Below the pieces are notes generated by a model. That model saw nothing but the letters and a program-made list of their open reading frames with translations, was not told where the DNA came from and ran no database searches. A DNA stretch of 62,852 nucleotides from Undivivens sp041652635 (GTDB taxonomy: Bacteria > Omnitrophota > Gorgyraeia > Gygaellales > Profunditerraquicolaceae), in contig JBAZGW010000001.1 of assembly GCA_041652635.1 (NCBI GenBank), forward strand, positions 1 to 62,852, written 5' to 3'. The translations under genes were made by a program, and so were the position numbers. Below, piece after piece: positions 23,122 through 31,877 of this stretch (position 1 is its first letter; each line of letters begins with the position of its first letter).

Positions 23122-24856
23122 AATTCTCCTTCATCAGCTGGTAATGAAAGAACTCCGCGTAAGCCCGCTCATTAAGCAACATCTTCTCATGCGCGCCTTC
23201 GGCCGCCAGGCAGCCGTCTTTTATGAAGAATATTCTTTCGGCGCCGCGAATGGATGAAAGCCGGTGAGAGACCACAAGCGTGGATAATCCTTGCCGCTCT
23301 TCCCTAAGCGCGGCAAATATCTTTTCCTCGGTCCGGGTGTCTATCGAAGATGTCGCTTCATCAAGAATAAGTATGCTCGGCTTGCGGTATACCGCGCGGG
23401 CTATCGCGATCCTCTGCTTTATCCCCTGAGACAAACGGCATCCGTCGTCCCCGATCATCGTCTCATAACCCCGCGGTAAACTCAGGATATATTCATGCAA
23501 CGCGGCGGTCCTGGCGGAAGAAAAGACAGCCTCTTCGTTTACCTGACCCAGGATGCAGCTGATATTCTCCGCGATAGAGGCGTTGAACAAAGCCGGCTGC
23601 TGCGTGGATAAGGAAATAACACTCCGCAAGTCGTAAGGATGTATATCTTCCAAATTCAAGCCGTCCAAAGTTATAGCCCCTTCCCAAAGCGGAGCATATA
23701 ATCTAAGCAAGAGATTGATAATAGTGGTCTTTCCGCATCCTGAAGGCCCGGCAAAAGCCGTAAAAGAAGCCGGCGGGATACGCAGATTAAGCCGTTTAAG
23801 CACCGGATAATCCTTGCTGTAGCCGAAAGAAACATCCGTAAAGCAGAATTCTCCTTTGGCCGATGACAACCGCCCGGCAGCAGCGCTTGCGGGTCCGGAA
23901 ATATCAGCGTCCAATACAAAAAGGACATTACGCATAAAAACTAATGACCTTCCGGAAGATAATAGCCTTTCCGCCAATGAATTAAGGCTTCCGGCGGCCA
24001 AAGCCGCATAGGCCATGATCACCGTGTATTCCCCGAAAGTCAACCCTCCGCGGACGACCCGCAGGCCGCCGTATAACGCGATCACCGCGCCTACCGCCCC
24101 TGTCCATAATGACGCCGCGGCGGAAACGAATAAATTCCAGCGCATACTTTTCCTTTCGGAAAATATGCTTTCCCGCAAAAAACCTAAAAAACGGTCCATC
24201 CGGTATGGTTCAAGATGCAAGGCTTTAATGACCCTCATCCGCGACAAAGACTCCGCGAACTCCGCCGCAAGGGACGCGTTCTTCCCCCAAAACTGCTGAT
24301 AGACATCATTCGTTTTGCGGCGGATCAAGGCCCCCTGCAACACAAGCAGGAGCAGGGAGCCCGCCAATAATACCGCCATACCCGCGTCCAGATACAGACA
24401 GACAAATGTTATCGCGATCAGCTTGAACGACTCGGCTAAAATAGCCGGGGCCTGCTCGCAGACAAAATCCGGCAACACGGCGATATCCGAAAAACGGAAA
24501 GAATTCTCTCCCGGAGATGTATTCTCAAAATAAGCCATATCAAAAGAATATAGTTTCTCCGCGAAACGCTGCCCCAAAGCGGACCGCATCCCGGTATATA
24601 TCCTATTGCGAAGCATATCCCCGGAAACCTTCAACAACATCCCCCAAAGGAATAACCCGAGAGACCCCGAAAAGAACAAGACAAACTTCCCCATATCCCT
24701 GCCGAGAAAAGCGCCATCGACCAGAAAACGCAGGAAATAAGGAATAACAAGGAAAGAGAGCGACGACAAAATGACAAAAACGGACAGAACGGCTATCCGC
24801 GCTTTGTATTCTTTCATTATCCTCACCAGAATATTTGCTGGACAGCTATTAGGCAT
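23108..24856 (-). CDS. ABC exporter, fused membrane and ATPase domains
   Basis: A 582-residue type IV ABC half-transporter. Six membrane helices are in the first 320 residues, then the ATPase with Walker A GPSGCGKTT, a divergent signature LSQGIKQR (usual LSGGQ), Walker B SILILDEATSS and the switch motif VVSHRLSS. There is no N-terminal C39 peptidase domain, so it would not cleave a double-glycine leader itself. Its place between UbiV-like gene 2 and YcaO-2 makes it the probable exporter of the cluster's product. An alternative start at 24817 has a better GAGG site; the longer form keeps a normal family N-terminus. Confidence 0.85.
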   Translation of the reverse strand: MPNSCPANILVRIMKEYKARIAVLSVFVILSSLSFLVIPYFLRFLVDGAFLGRDMGKFVLFFSGSLGLFLWGMLLKVSGDMLRNRIYTGMRSALGQRFAEKLYSFDMAYFENTSPGENSFRFSDIAVLPDFVCEQAPAILAESFKLIAITFVCLYLDAGMAVLLAGSLLLLVLQGALIRRKTNDVYQQFWGKNASLAAEFAESLSRMRVIKALHLEPYRMDRFLGFLRESIFSERKSMRWNLFVSAAASLWTGAVGAVIALYGGLRVVRGGLTFGEYTVIMAYAALAAGSLNSLAERLLSSGRSLVFMRNVLFVLDADISGPASAAAGRLSSAKGEFCFTDVSFGYSKDYPVLKRLNLRIPPASFTAFAGPSGCGKTTIINLLLRLYAPLWEGAITLDGLNLEDIHPYDLRSVISLSTQQPALFNASIAENISCILGQVNEEAVFSSARTAALHEYILSLPRGYETMIGDDGCRLSQGIKQRIAIARAVYRKPSILILDEATSSIDTRTEEKIFAALREERQGLSTLVVSHRLSSIRGAERIFFIKDGCLAAEGAHEKMLLNERAYAEFFHYQLMKENYETK

Positions 24857-24861
24857 GATAT

Positions 24862-25710
24862 TTAATCCTTAAGTAACCCCGGTTGAACCACCAGACGGTC
24901 GACTTCCCGCAGCAATTTATCACCCGGACGGACGGGATTCATATAAAACAGCGTATTGCCTTTTTTAAAAAGCGGCCTCGCGCAAGATACGGAACGAAGC
25001 CGGTCGTAAAACTTAAGGCATTCCCTGCGGCAAACATTGATCCTGCGGATCTTTTGCGACTTTGAAAGCATCGGGCAGAACCTCCCGCTGGAAACGTTCA
25101 CGAAAGGCGTATATAAAGATTTCTTTAACTTTATCCCGGAGAAATCAACCCCTTGCAGCAGATTATTGAACTCAACGCGTTTAACGGAAAATCCCCGCAG
25201 GAATTCCTGCGCTAAACCCGTATTAGCGTAAGACGACTTTATAGCGCGCTGATAAGCCTTGGAAGGAAGTTTATGAAAGAATACCGCCAGGCTCCCGTTC
25301 TCGCGGCGCGCCAGGACCGGAGCCTGCCGATTTATGATCCTCTCCAATTCCGGCTCACGAAGCTGCTGCACCAGTAATCTTCCCATAACTATGCTGAAAT
25401 CTCCTTTAAATTCACGTTCAAGCAGGTTTAACACTCCCCAGTCATTAACTACGACCTCGCAGGCGAAAGCTTCCCGGCGTAAGAACGAAAACACTTTCCT
25501 CAGCCTGCTTAAACCGCTTTCGGTGACGAACGGGCTCAAAAAAGTAAAACCTGATCCCCTATCCCGGCAGAGATCAAGCACGCGCTTTGTCTTTTCATTC
25601 ACCGGTATTAAATTCTGGCAAAACTCATGCCCCCAGTAAATCCTTTTCGCGGCGCCAAGTTTCACATTCCCAAGATCAGCTGACGAAGTTAAATGCAAGG
25701 CTATTTCCAT
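24862..25710 (-). CDS. UbiV-like U32 family protein, pair 2
   Basis: A 282-residue UbiV-like protein: Cys31 in YWGHEFCQNLIP, the strand motif NDWGVLNLL, LVQQLREPELERI, and C-terminal cysteines FCPML and VCRRECLKFY. It shares these blocks with the pair 1 and pair 3 V-type proteins, so the three are paralogues. I chose ATG 25708-25710; GGAGG lies about 13 bases upstream, and the longer frame starts with TTG. It overlaps the stop of its U-type partner by 10 bases. Confidence 0.7.
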   Translation of the reverse strand: MEIALHLTSSADLGNVKLGAAKRIYWGHEFCQNLIPVNEKTKRVLDLCRDRGSGFTFLSPFVTESGLSRLRKVFSFLRREAFACEVVVNDWGVLNLLEREFKGDFSIVMGRLLVQQLREPELERIINRQAPVLARRENGSLAVFFHKLPSKAYQRAIKSSYANTGLAQEFLRGFSVKRVEFNNLLQGVDFSGIKLKKSLYTPFVNVSSGRFCPMLSKSQKIRRINVCRRECLKFYDRLRSVSCARPLFKKGNTLFYMNPVRPGDKLLREVDRLVVQPGLLKD

Positions 25711-26717
25711 GAATAATAACAATCCTCCCGCCCACAAGAGACCTTAAATGTTTTTTTGAACATACCGCGGCAAATAGCGTTAAAATCCTCCCTGCGTATC
25801 CCTTCTTTCACACGCAAAAGATGCGCGCAGGAGCGGATAAAACTGGTGGCTTTAACTTTTTCTCCGATCGGCAGGCTTCTGTCCAAAACTTTTAAAGAAC
25901 TGACCCCGCAGCGGCTGAGGTCATATATGGCGCAGGCCCCGCAGCCCTCGATATGCTTATTTCCCCAAAAAGTGAAATTAACGGTTTTTTTAGTCCTCAT
26001 CCTCCCACCGGGATAAAATGTTTCCTTGGTAAAAACATTCCGGCATCCGCCTCTTGGTCCTTTAACCGGCAGACGCGAGGCGACGAAAAGATCGACTCCT
26101 TTCACGGGCTTTCCCTCCCGGATAGAAACCCCGGACTGCTCTTTGCAATACCCGCACAATCCGTCCTCGAAATAGCAAAGGTCGTGGATAATAAAACACT
26201 CGTATTCAACGCCCTTATCCAGAGAGGTTATCTCTTCTATCTCTTTAAGAGTAAGCGACCGCGGTAAAACTATCCGGGTTACCCCGAGGCTTTTGTAGAA
26301 ATCAACAGCGGAACTGTTAAACACAACGGCATCCGTGCCGGAAATGATCTCTTTCCCCCGCAGGTCCAGCCTGTTCAACAAAGAAAACAACACCGGGTCG
26401 GAAATGATCACCCCGTCGGCTCCCAAAGAAAACACCCTGGAAATTATCTTAAGCGCCGCTTCATATTGCCCGGGAAGATAAAAAAAAGCGTTCAACGCCA
26501 CATGGACGCGCGTTTTACGCCGATGGGCGCAGAGAACGGCCCTTTCGAAGCCGGCGAATGTGCGAAAGTTCTCTTCCCGCGCCCGCTGATTAACGCACAA
26601 CCCCCCGAATTCAGCCGCCCATTCCGCGGGCTCGACCCCGCAAAAGAATTCATCCGCCCCGGCATCACAAAGAGGAGAAACCTCGGCTTCAGAGGTAAGA
26701 GGGGCTTTTATTTTCAT
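25701..26717 (-). CDS. UbiU-like U32 family protein, pair 2
   Basis: A 338-residue U32 protein opening MKIKAPLTSEAEVSPLCDAG, then ADEFFCG. Candidate cluster cysteines: LCYFEDGLCGYC, GGCRNVF, GCGACAIYD and the C-terminal CGREDCYY. The last block, C-x4-C-Y-Y/H, is shared by all three U-type proteins here and is an extra element relative to what I know of UbiU. The ATG at 26715-26717 has a weak ribosome-binding site, but the start matches its paralogues. The V-type partner follows at once. Confidence 0.7.
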   Translation of the reverse strand: MKIKAPLTSEAEVSPLCDAGADEFFCGVEPAEWAAEFGGLCVNQRAREENFRTFAGFERAVLCAHRRKTRVHVALNAFFYLPGQYEAALKIISRVFSLGADGVIISDPVLFSLLNRLDLRGKEIISGTDAVVFNSSAVDFYKSLGVTRIVLPRSLTLKEIEEITSLDKGVEYECFIIHDLCYFEDGLCGYCKEQSGVSIREGKPVKGVDLFVASRLPVKGPRGGCRNVFTKETFYPGGRMRTKKTVNFTFWGNKHIEGCGACAIYDLSRCGVSSLKVLDRSLPIGEKVKATSFIRSCAHLLRVKEGIRREDFNAICRGMFKKTFKVSCGREDCYYSWK

Positions 26718-26728
26718 AACCAAACTGC

Positions 26729-27601
26729 TCACAATAAGGCGTCCGGGCAATAAACGATACGGTTAACGGATTGCCGTTGCCCCTGTTCCAGGCAAAACCG
26801 GCTGTTCTTATAAAACAAGCTGTTGCCCTTCAAATAAATGATTTTCGGCATAGCCTTATGCCGAAGCTTAAAAAAATATTTTCCGCACTCCCGGCGGCAT
26901 TCCCTGCTATGGCTATGAGGATGCGCGGCGCACCCCGCGGTCGGGCATAAAAAAGTCGTGCTGATATAAACATACGGCAGGTAAAGGGAAACCGCGATAT
27001 TGCTCGCGCCCAACTCCAGATGCAGTCCCTGGGCGGTATTATCCAATTCAATCCTTGCGACCCGGTTCTCTGTCAGGAAATCCTGGATAACGGCGACACT
27101 GGAAACGTTTGACCCTTTATAATAAGCATCCAGAGACCGCGGCAGCTGCTTCGGAAAAACAACGATTTTCTTCCCCCCGGAAGACTTATTAACGACACAA
27201 AAAGGAACCGGCTTCCGGGACCTGGAAAGCAACCGCTCCAATTCCGGGCTTCTTTTTTGCTTTGTCAGCAACCGGCCCAGGACCGGGACAAGAGAGCCGT
27301 ACCGCCTGTTCAACAGCCGCAAAACACCCCAGTCATTAACAATCACTTCGCAAGGAGCGCCGGTTAGCGAGGCCTCTTCGAAGAGCGGCCGTAAAGCGCG
27401 TATACCTTTATTCGTTACGTAAGGCGTTAACAGAGAGAAAGACAGATTATGCCCGCGCGCGTATCTAAATGCCTCCTTAAGGTCTCCCGCCTCAGGGATA
27501 AGCTTCTGGCAGAATTCACTCCCGAAATATAAACGGTCATATCCGGCAAAGCTGATCAGCCGTAATTGCGCGCGGGTATTCACCATTACCGCTTTTTCCA
27601 T
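26729..27601 (-). CDS. UbiV-like U32 family protein, pair 1
   Basis: A 290-residue UbiV-like protein. Cys31 in YFGSEFCQKLIP, NDWGVLRLLN, GRLLTKQKRSPELERLL, and a His/Cys-rich stretch before the C-terminal ligands (FLCPTAGCAAHPHSHSREC, then RRECGKY). The HPHSHS insert is unique to this copy. GAGGGGGG precedes the ATG. Together with the gene just upstream it would form a UbiU-UbiV style heterodimer in the cytoplasm. Confidence 0.7.
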   Translation of the reverse strand: MEKAVMVNTRAQLRLISFAGYDRLYFGSEFCQKLIPEAGDLKEAFRYARGHNLSFSLLTPYVTNKGIRALRPLFEEASLTGAPCEVIVNDWGVLRLLNRRYGSLVPVLGRLLTKQKRSPELERLLSRSRKPVPFCVVNKSSGGKKIVVFPKQLPRSLDAYYKGSNVSSVAVIQDFLTENRVARIELDNTAQGLHLELGASNIAVSLYLPYVYISTTFLCPTAGCAAHPHSHSRECRRECGKYFFKLRHKAMPKIIYLKGNSLFYKNSRFCLEQGQRQSVNRIVYCPDALL

Positions 27602-27610
27602 AGTCCCCCC

Positions 27611-28675
27611 TCAGCGCCGCCGGCTTTTGATCCCCGGGCAAGGCATTATCTCGGGATGATAACAATTATTACCGCGGCAGGGCCCGGGATAATCAAACAT
27701 TTCTCTGTACAATCCCTGAACTCTCCGCTGAAAATCCTTAGCGGATATATTCCCGTCCCCCTTAAGGATATCCAGCGCTCTCCGGACGAATTTCACGTAG
27801 TTAAGCCTCTCGTCGGCAGTTTGCTGCCTCCCGATGATCTTTACCGACGAAACCTTGGTGCGGCTGATCTCACGCAAAGCGCACACTCCGCATTCAAGCC
27901 CGTCTTTTAACTGTTTATAAAAAACAGGCCTGACCAGGCGCCCGGCTTTCAGATGCTTTCCCGCCGTATACGCCTGCGTTGAATATTCAAGGCTGCAGGC
28001 ATCGGTAACCGCCCGGTAATTATAAGAACCGACTATCTCAAGCCCGGGATTGGAAATTACAGTTTTCCCCTGCTTGCAGGACTCGGGGAAAACCCCGTAG
28101 ATATGCAGGAAAGTGCAAAAGCCGTCAATAAACACGCAGAAAGTGGAAAGTATAAAGACTTCAAAGTCCATCCCGGGGCGCGCGCGAGCCAGCCCGGACA
28201 TATCGCTTAAGCTTGTCTGACGATCAAGGACCACCCGGGAAGCGCCGAGCGAGCGGTAAAAATCAACGCTTTGCGAATTAAAAACCGTTCCGCCGGTTGA
28301 AATATGCAGCCTTTTGTCCGTCTTCAGCCGGCGCAATGTCAATAATAACCCGATATCGGCGACAATATACGCGTCGAAATCGATCTTTTCAAGCTGAGCG
28401 ATGATCCTGCGCAATAAAGGATACTGAGAGTCAACATATAAACCGTTCAACGCCACATGGACCGGAACATTCCTCGCGTGGGCAATGCTGACAGATTCCC
28501 CGAGTTCTTTAAGATCGGTGAAATTGCTGTAGCCTCCTTTACGCTCAAATTCCAGGGAAGTGAACTCCCTGTCCCATTCACCGGGTAAATAGCCGCAATA
28601 GAGTTCATCCGCCCCGGCGTCGATAAGCGCGGAAACCTCCGCTGTGTTCCGGAAAGGCGCGGCTATTTTGAGCAT
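27611..28675 (-). CDS. UbiU-like U32 family protein, pair 1
   Basis: A 354-residue U32 protein opening MLKIAAPFRNTAEVSALIDA and GADELYCG. Candidate [4Fe-4S] ligands are Cys180 and Cys187 (CX6C), Cys227, and the ECGVC pair (262, 265), close to the UbiU order C-x6-C-x(n)-C-x(n)-C. The C-terminal CRGNNCYHPE block is shared with the other two. It follows YcaO-1 by 15 bases, so hydroxylation and YcaO chemistry may act on the same substrate (inference). Confidence 0.7.
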   Translation of the reverse strand: MLKIAAPFRNTAEVSALIDAGADELYCGYLPGEWDREFTSLEFERKGGYSNFTDLKELGESVSIAHARNVPVHVALNGLYVDSQYPLLRRIIAQLEKIDFDAYIVADIGLLLTLRRLKTDKRLHISTGGTVFNSQSVDFYRSLGASRVVLDRQTSLSDMSGLARARPGMDFEVFILSTFCVFIDGFCTFLHIYGVFPESCKQGKTVISNPGLEIVGSYNYRAVTDACSLEYSTQAYTAGKHLKAGRLVRPVFYKQLKDGLECGVCALREISRTKVSSVKIIGRQQTADERLNYVKFVRRALDILKGDGNISAKDFQRRVQGLYREMFDYPGPCRGNNCYHPEIMPCPGIKSRRR

Positions 28676-28690
28676 AACTGATATTCCCCC

Positions 28691-30283
28691 TTACCGCTGA
28701 TTCTCGCGCGATTTACAACGGTTTTTCACAACCTTAAGCCCCGCGCGCAATAACATGCATATTTTAGCGGCTTCATTCATAATAGCCAACTGCTCCTTAT
28801 CTTTATAATGAACCGCTTTGTAATACATCCACTGGCAGGAAACATTAAAATCCGGGCGCATCCCAATGAACCGGAAATAATAATCTCCCGCTTTCTTCAT
28901 ATCTCCAAGCGCGTGCAGGCAAAGCCCGGACTGGAACAGCGACAACGCCTTGATCGCCCCGTCTTCTTTTAGAGAGGAAATATTCTCCTGAAAGCAGCGC
29001 GCTGCCGAAGCATACTGCCTCATCCATTTCAAGGCGATCCCTTTATAACAACGGTAAACTTCCGGGTTCTCCCCATCCAGCGCGCTGAACTTATCTATCA
29101 GCTTCAAAGCCGCCGGATAATCACGCATATCCAGCTGTTCCTGGATAACGGCGTGATAAATATTCTTCCAGGCGGCAAACCCTCCCGGGCTCGGCATTAT
29201 CTTCTCCAGCAACTCGGTATTAGTCACCATAACAACAACTGCAGGGATACCCAATTCTTTGTCGGTGGTATTATGAAAGAACACGCGCATCCCCAGGCGG
29301 CTTAATAGTCCTTCCAACCGGGTCAATTCCGTTTTTATGTTACGGCAGGAAAACCCGGGGAGCTGCGCGAAATCGACCTCGGCATGGCCTTTGAAATGAT
29401 GCGCCGCCTCAGCTATAGGCAAGGAATATTCCGCTATCCCCGACTGGGAATTCTCCGTCAAAGCCCTGATCAAGGCTTCGCAGGGGTCGGCGGAGGCCCC
29501 CGCGGTCACGAAACAACGCCCCTTGCCGAGCATACGGACCACTCCGACCACAGGGATCCCCGTTCCAAGAGAAAAATCTTTGATCATCACTTCATGCCCC
29601 AGCCTGCGGAATTTATTGATCAACGCGGCGGCGGGCCGGCTGCCGATGGAAGAAACCCTGACCAAAGGAGTCAGCCTGCGAGCCCTTTGGATCTTCGACA
29701 AACAATGCCTTTCCACGATCTCGCAAATAGCCTGCAGTAAGGCTTCCTCCAAAGAATTACCGGAGGCCATGCCTGTTGTCCCCTGCAAAAGATACCCGGC
29801 AAGCGGAAAAGGGAAATACAACCGGCCGCCTCCAAGCGTATAAGCCTTGAACCAACGCACACGGCAATCCTGAATATCGCGCATCTTTATGCCGCCGCGG
29901 AAACCGAAAGCAAAAGAAGGAAAATCCGATAAACGATAAGGCATTCCCCGCATATCGCGGAATGAAGCCGCGCGCGCGCCTTTCGCCTGCCGGAAATATT
30001 TATAACAGGAATATCTTTCCACCAACTCCATCATTCCGCTGGCCAAAGCCAATATCCTGGTGTGCCCTTTACCGTTAGTCCCCGGGACAGTAACGATCTG
30101 CTTAAACTCGTTACCTCCCTCGATCCTGTATTGCGGGATGCCTCCCGGCCTTTTTACCGGATAGATACTATCCAGGATATCCCTGCCGCGAATACGCTTA
30201 AAAACTATCCTGCAGGTCTCCTCCGGGGTAACCGCTTTCCCCACGCCCTGCGCATAATTCTTATAACAATCCCGCAACTTCAT
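28691..30283 (-). CDS. YcaO domain protein 1 with TPR-like tail
   Basis: A 530-residue protein with an N-terminal YcaO domain: NGKGHTRILALASGMMELVE then RYSC (about 70-93) and ASGNSLEEALLQAICEIVER (about 172-191), both ATP/Mg-binding elements of the fold. From about residue 390 the protein is TPR-like (YPAALKLIDKFSALDGENPE, CYKGIALKWMRQYASAARCF, FQSGLCLHALGDMKKAGDYY). E. coli YcaO also carries a C-terminal TPR region, and these two proteins share that build rather than the PxPxP-ended azoline type. The start overlaps the upstream radical SAM gene as ATGA. Confidence 0.85.
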   Translation of the reverse strand: MKLRDCYKNYAQGVGKAVTPEETCRIVFKRIRGRDILDSIYPVKRPGGIPQYRIEGGNEFKQIVTVPGTNGKGHTRILALASGMMELVERYSCYKYFRQAKGARAASFRDMRGMPYRLSDFPSFAFGFRGGIKMRDIQDCRVRWFKAYTLGGGRLYFPFPLAGYLLQGTTGMASGNSLEEALLQAICEIVERHCLSKIQRARRLTPLVRVSSIGSRPAAALINKFRRLGHEVMIKDFSLGTGIPVVGVVRMLGKGRCFVTAGASADPCEALIRALTENSQSGIAEYSLPIAEAAHHFKGHAEVDFAQLPGFSCRNIKTELTRLEGLLSRLGMRVFFHNTTDKELGIPAVVVMVTNTELLEKIMPSPGGFAAWKNIYHAVIQEQLDMRDYPAALKLIDKFSALDGENPEVYRCYKGIALKWMRQYASAARCFQENISSLKEDGAIKALSLFQSGLCLHALGDMKKAGDYYFRFIGMRPDFNVSCQWMYYKAVHYKDKEQLAIMNEAAKICMLLRAGLKVVKNRCKSRENQR

Positions 30284-31410
30284 CGGTTTTTATCGCCTGT
30301 CCCCGCGCATATCCTGAACCGCCCATGAGCCAGACGGCAAAAGTATTCGATCGGCTCATCCAGGACGCCGGTCTCCAGATGCGAACTCGCGGGACACCAC
30401 ATACACAAATGGACCAATTTGCAACTCCGGCATCTTTTCAAAAAACCACTTCGGCACGAACGCGTATTTCTGACAGCCGGAATGAATTCCCGTAACCCAC
30501 GCGCCAATCCGTGCTTTTTGACATCAAAAAGGCAGTCCGGATGAATAAGCATATTGCACAACTGCAAACGCCCCTGCCAGCCTATGGTAACGGTATTCTC
30601 CCCTCCCAGACAGCGAAAGATCCGCCTGGAACGGTTCGCGGCCATATTTTCACATAAAAAAAGACGGTTTTGGCTTTCAAGCATTCTGCGGCGCGGCTTA
30701 TCGATCCTTTCGATCCTAAATACCTCATCCTCCGTCAAACGCTCCATCCTTATTTCGCTATTGCGCGCTTCATTCCGGTCCGCCCGCAGAAAAAGAAAAG
30801 GGTCAAAACGGAACAAGCGGTTATTCCGTTCCCTGCAAAATCGCGCGATCTCCGAAAACTCCCGGACATTAGAACGCATCACCATAGCCTTAAGATCGGT
30901 AGCTAATTTATTAACCCGTAAAAGATCGATACCGCGCATAAACTTCCCGAACGACCCCGGGACCCTCGACACTCTTTCGTATGTTTCCGCGGTCACGCCG
31001 TAGACCGTTACTTCGATATTCCTAGGCGGATATTCACGAAAAAGCCTTATATATTTATCCGTGATCAAAGTGGCGTTGGTGAACACAGAAACAAGAAAAC
31101 CCGATTTCTTAAGATGCACATATATATCCGGGAAATCCTTCCTTAACAAAGGCTCCCCCCCTGTCAAACTGCACCATAACATATCCTCTGAAACTGCCTG
31201 CCGTGCGATATCCTTTATATCGTTGAAAGACAATTCACGGCGTTCAGCGGCCCTGTCATTCACGGGCAAATTTATATAGCAATGGCGGCAATTATTATTA
31301 CAGCGCGCGGTAAGCTCGAATTCAATCCCGGTGAAACTGCGGCTTCTGCAGATAGAATGGAAAAAAGCTGCTTCACGCACGGGGATCACCGAACTACAGG
31401 TCATACTCAT
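30280..31410 (-). CDS. Radical SAM/SPASM peptide maturase 2
   Basis: A 376-residue radical SAM enzyme. CNNNCRHC (Cys37, 41, 44) binds the SAM cluster, and TGGEPLLRKDF is the GGEP SAM-binding motif. The C-terminal SPASM-type region is Cys-rich (FRCLGGEN, LQLCNML, CRSCKLVHLCMWCP, YFCRLAHG) and would hold auxiliary Fe-S clusters. SPASM maturases of this type install crosslinks or epimerise residues in ribosomal peptides. A 152-base gap separates it from the PqqD-like gene; I see only a 16-codon open frame there with no ribosome-binding site. Confidence 0.88.
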   Translation of the reverse strand: MSMTCSSVIPVREAAFFHSICRSRSFTGIEFELTARCNNNCRHCYINLPVNDRAAERRELSFNDIKDIARQAVSEDMLWCSLTGGEPLLRKDFPDIYVHLKKSGFLVSVFTNATLITDKYIRLFREYPPRNIEVTVYGVTAETYERVSRVPGSFGKFMRGIDLLRVNKLATDLKAMVMRSNVREFSEIARFCRERNNRLFRFDPFLFLRADRNEARNSEIRMERLTEDEVFRIERIDKPRRRMLESQNRLFLCENMAANRSRRIFRCLGGENTVTIGWQGRLQLCNMLIHPDCLFDVKKHGLARGLREFIPAVRNTRSCRSGFLKRCRSCKLVHLCMWCPASSHLETGVLDEPIEYFCRLAHGRFRICAGTGDKNR

Positions 31411-31562
31411 CCGATAATTTTCCTTAAATTAGCCGGCGGCTTTTTCCAAAACAGGAACAATGCCGGAAGCACATTTCGACTACAAAGATAGAAATCCGTT
31501 CCCTGGCGGGCACTTACCGCGTCACCTCTATCAACGCCGTCCCGGCAAGAGAGAACCGGTTC

Positions 31563-31877
31563 CTATCTTTTCCTGCCTGCTTCAACCAGCATCTTCCTCT
31601 CCAATAATGTTTCGACGAACTTCAGCACGTCCTTTTCAACCTTCTTCTCGTCGGCATCAAACTCGGCGGCGGCCTTCTTGATCACTCCCGCCAATGTCCT
31701 TTTACCGTCGATATTCTTCCAGACCGCCAGCCCGGTCGGATTAAGCGAAAATATCGCGAAATCTTCCCCGTCAACCTGCGCGGAGACCGGGATTATAACA
31801 AATTCTCCCTGGACGTCCCTGGCCACGATCTCCTTTGAATACGCGTAAATTTTATCCGCTTCCGCCTTTTTTTTCAT
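31563..31877 (-). CDS. PqqD-like peptide-binding protein (RRE)
   Basis: A 104-residue PqqD-family protein, the RiPP recognition element that binds a precursor leader and presents it to a maturase. The family pattern is visible: AYSKEIVARDVQGEFVIIPV, FAIFSLNPTGLAVWKNIDGK, RTLAGVIKKAAAEFDADEKK and VEKDVLKFVETLLERKMLVE. AAGGAG precedes the ATG, and the gene overlaps the radical SAM maturase 1 stop by 26 bases, so the two are coupled. It is the strongest single pointer to a RiPP system here. Confidence 0.9.
   Translation of the reverse strand: MKKKAEADKIYAYSKEIVARDVQGEFVIIPVSAQVDGEDFAIFSLNPTGLAVWKNIDGKRTLAGVIKKAAAEFDADEKKVEKDVLKFVETLLERKMLVEAGRKR

Noticed and set aside
18251..28675. Reading the U32 proteins as collagenase-type peptidases that cut the leader
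   Set aside because: Their cysteine pattern follows UbiU/UbiV and RNA hydroxylases; I see no protease active site.
31411..31562. Tiny frame MCFRHCSCFGKSRRLI as a second precursor
   Set aside because: No ribosome-binding site, only 16 codons, and no leader-like part; the Cys content alone is not enough.
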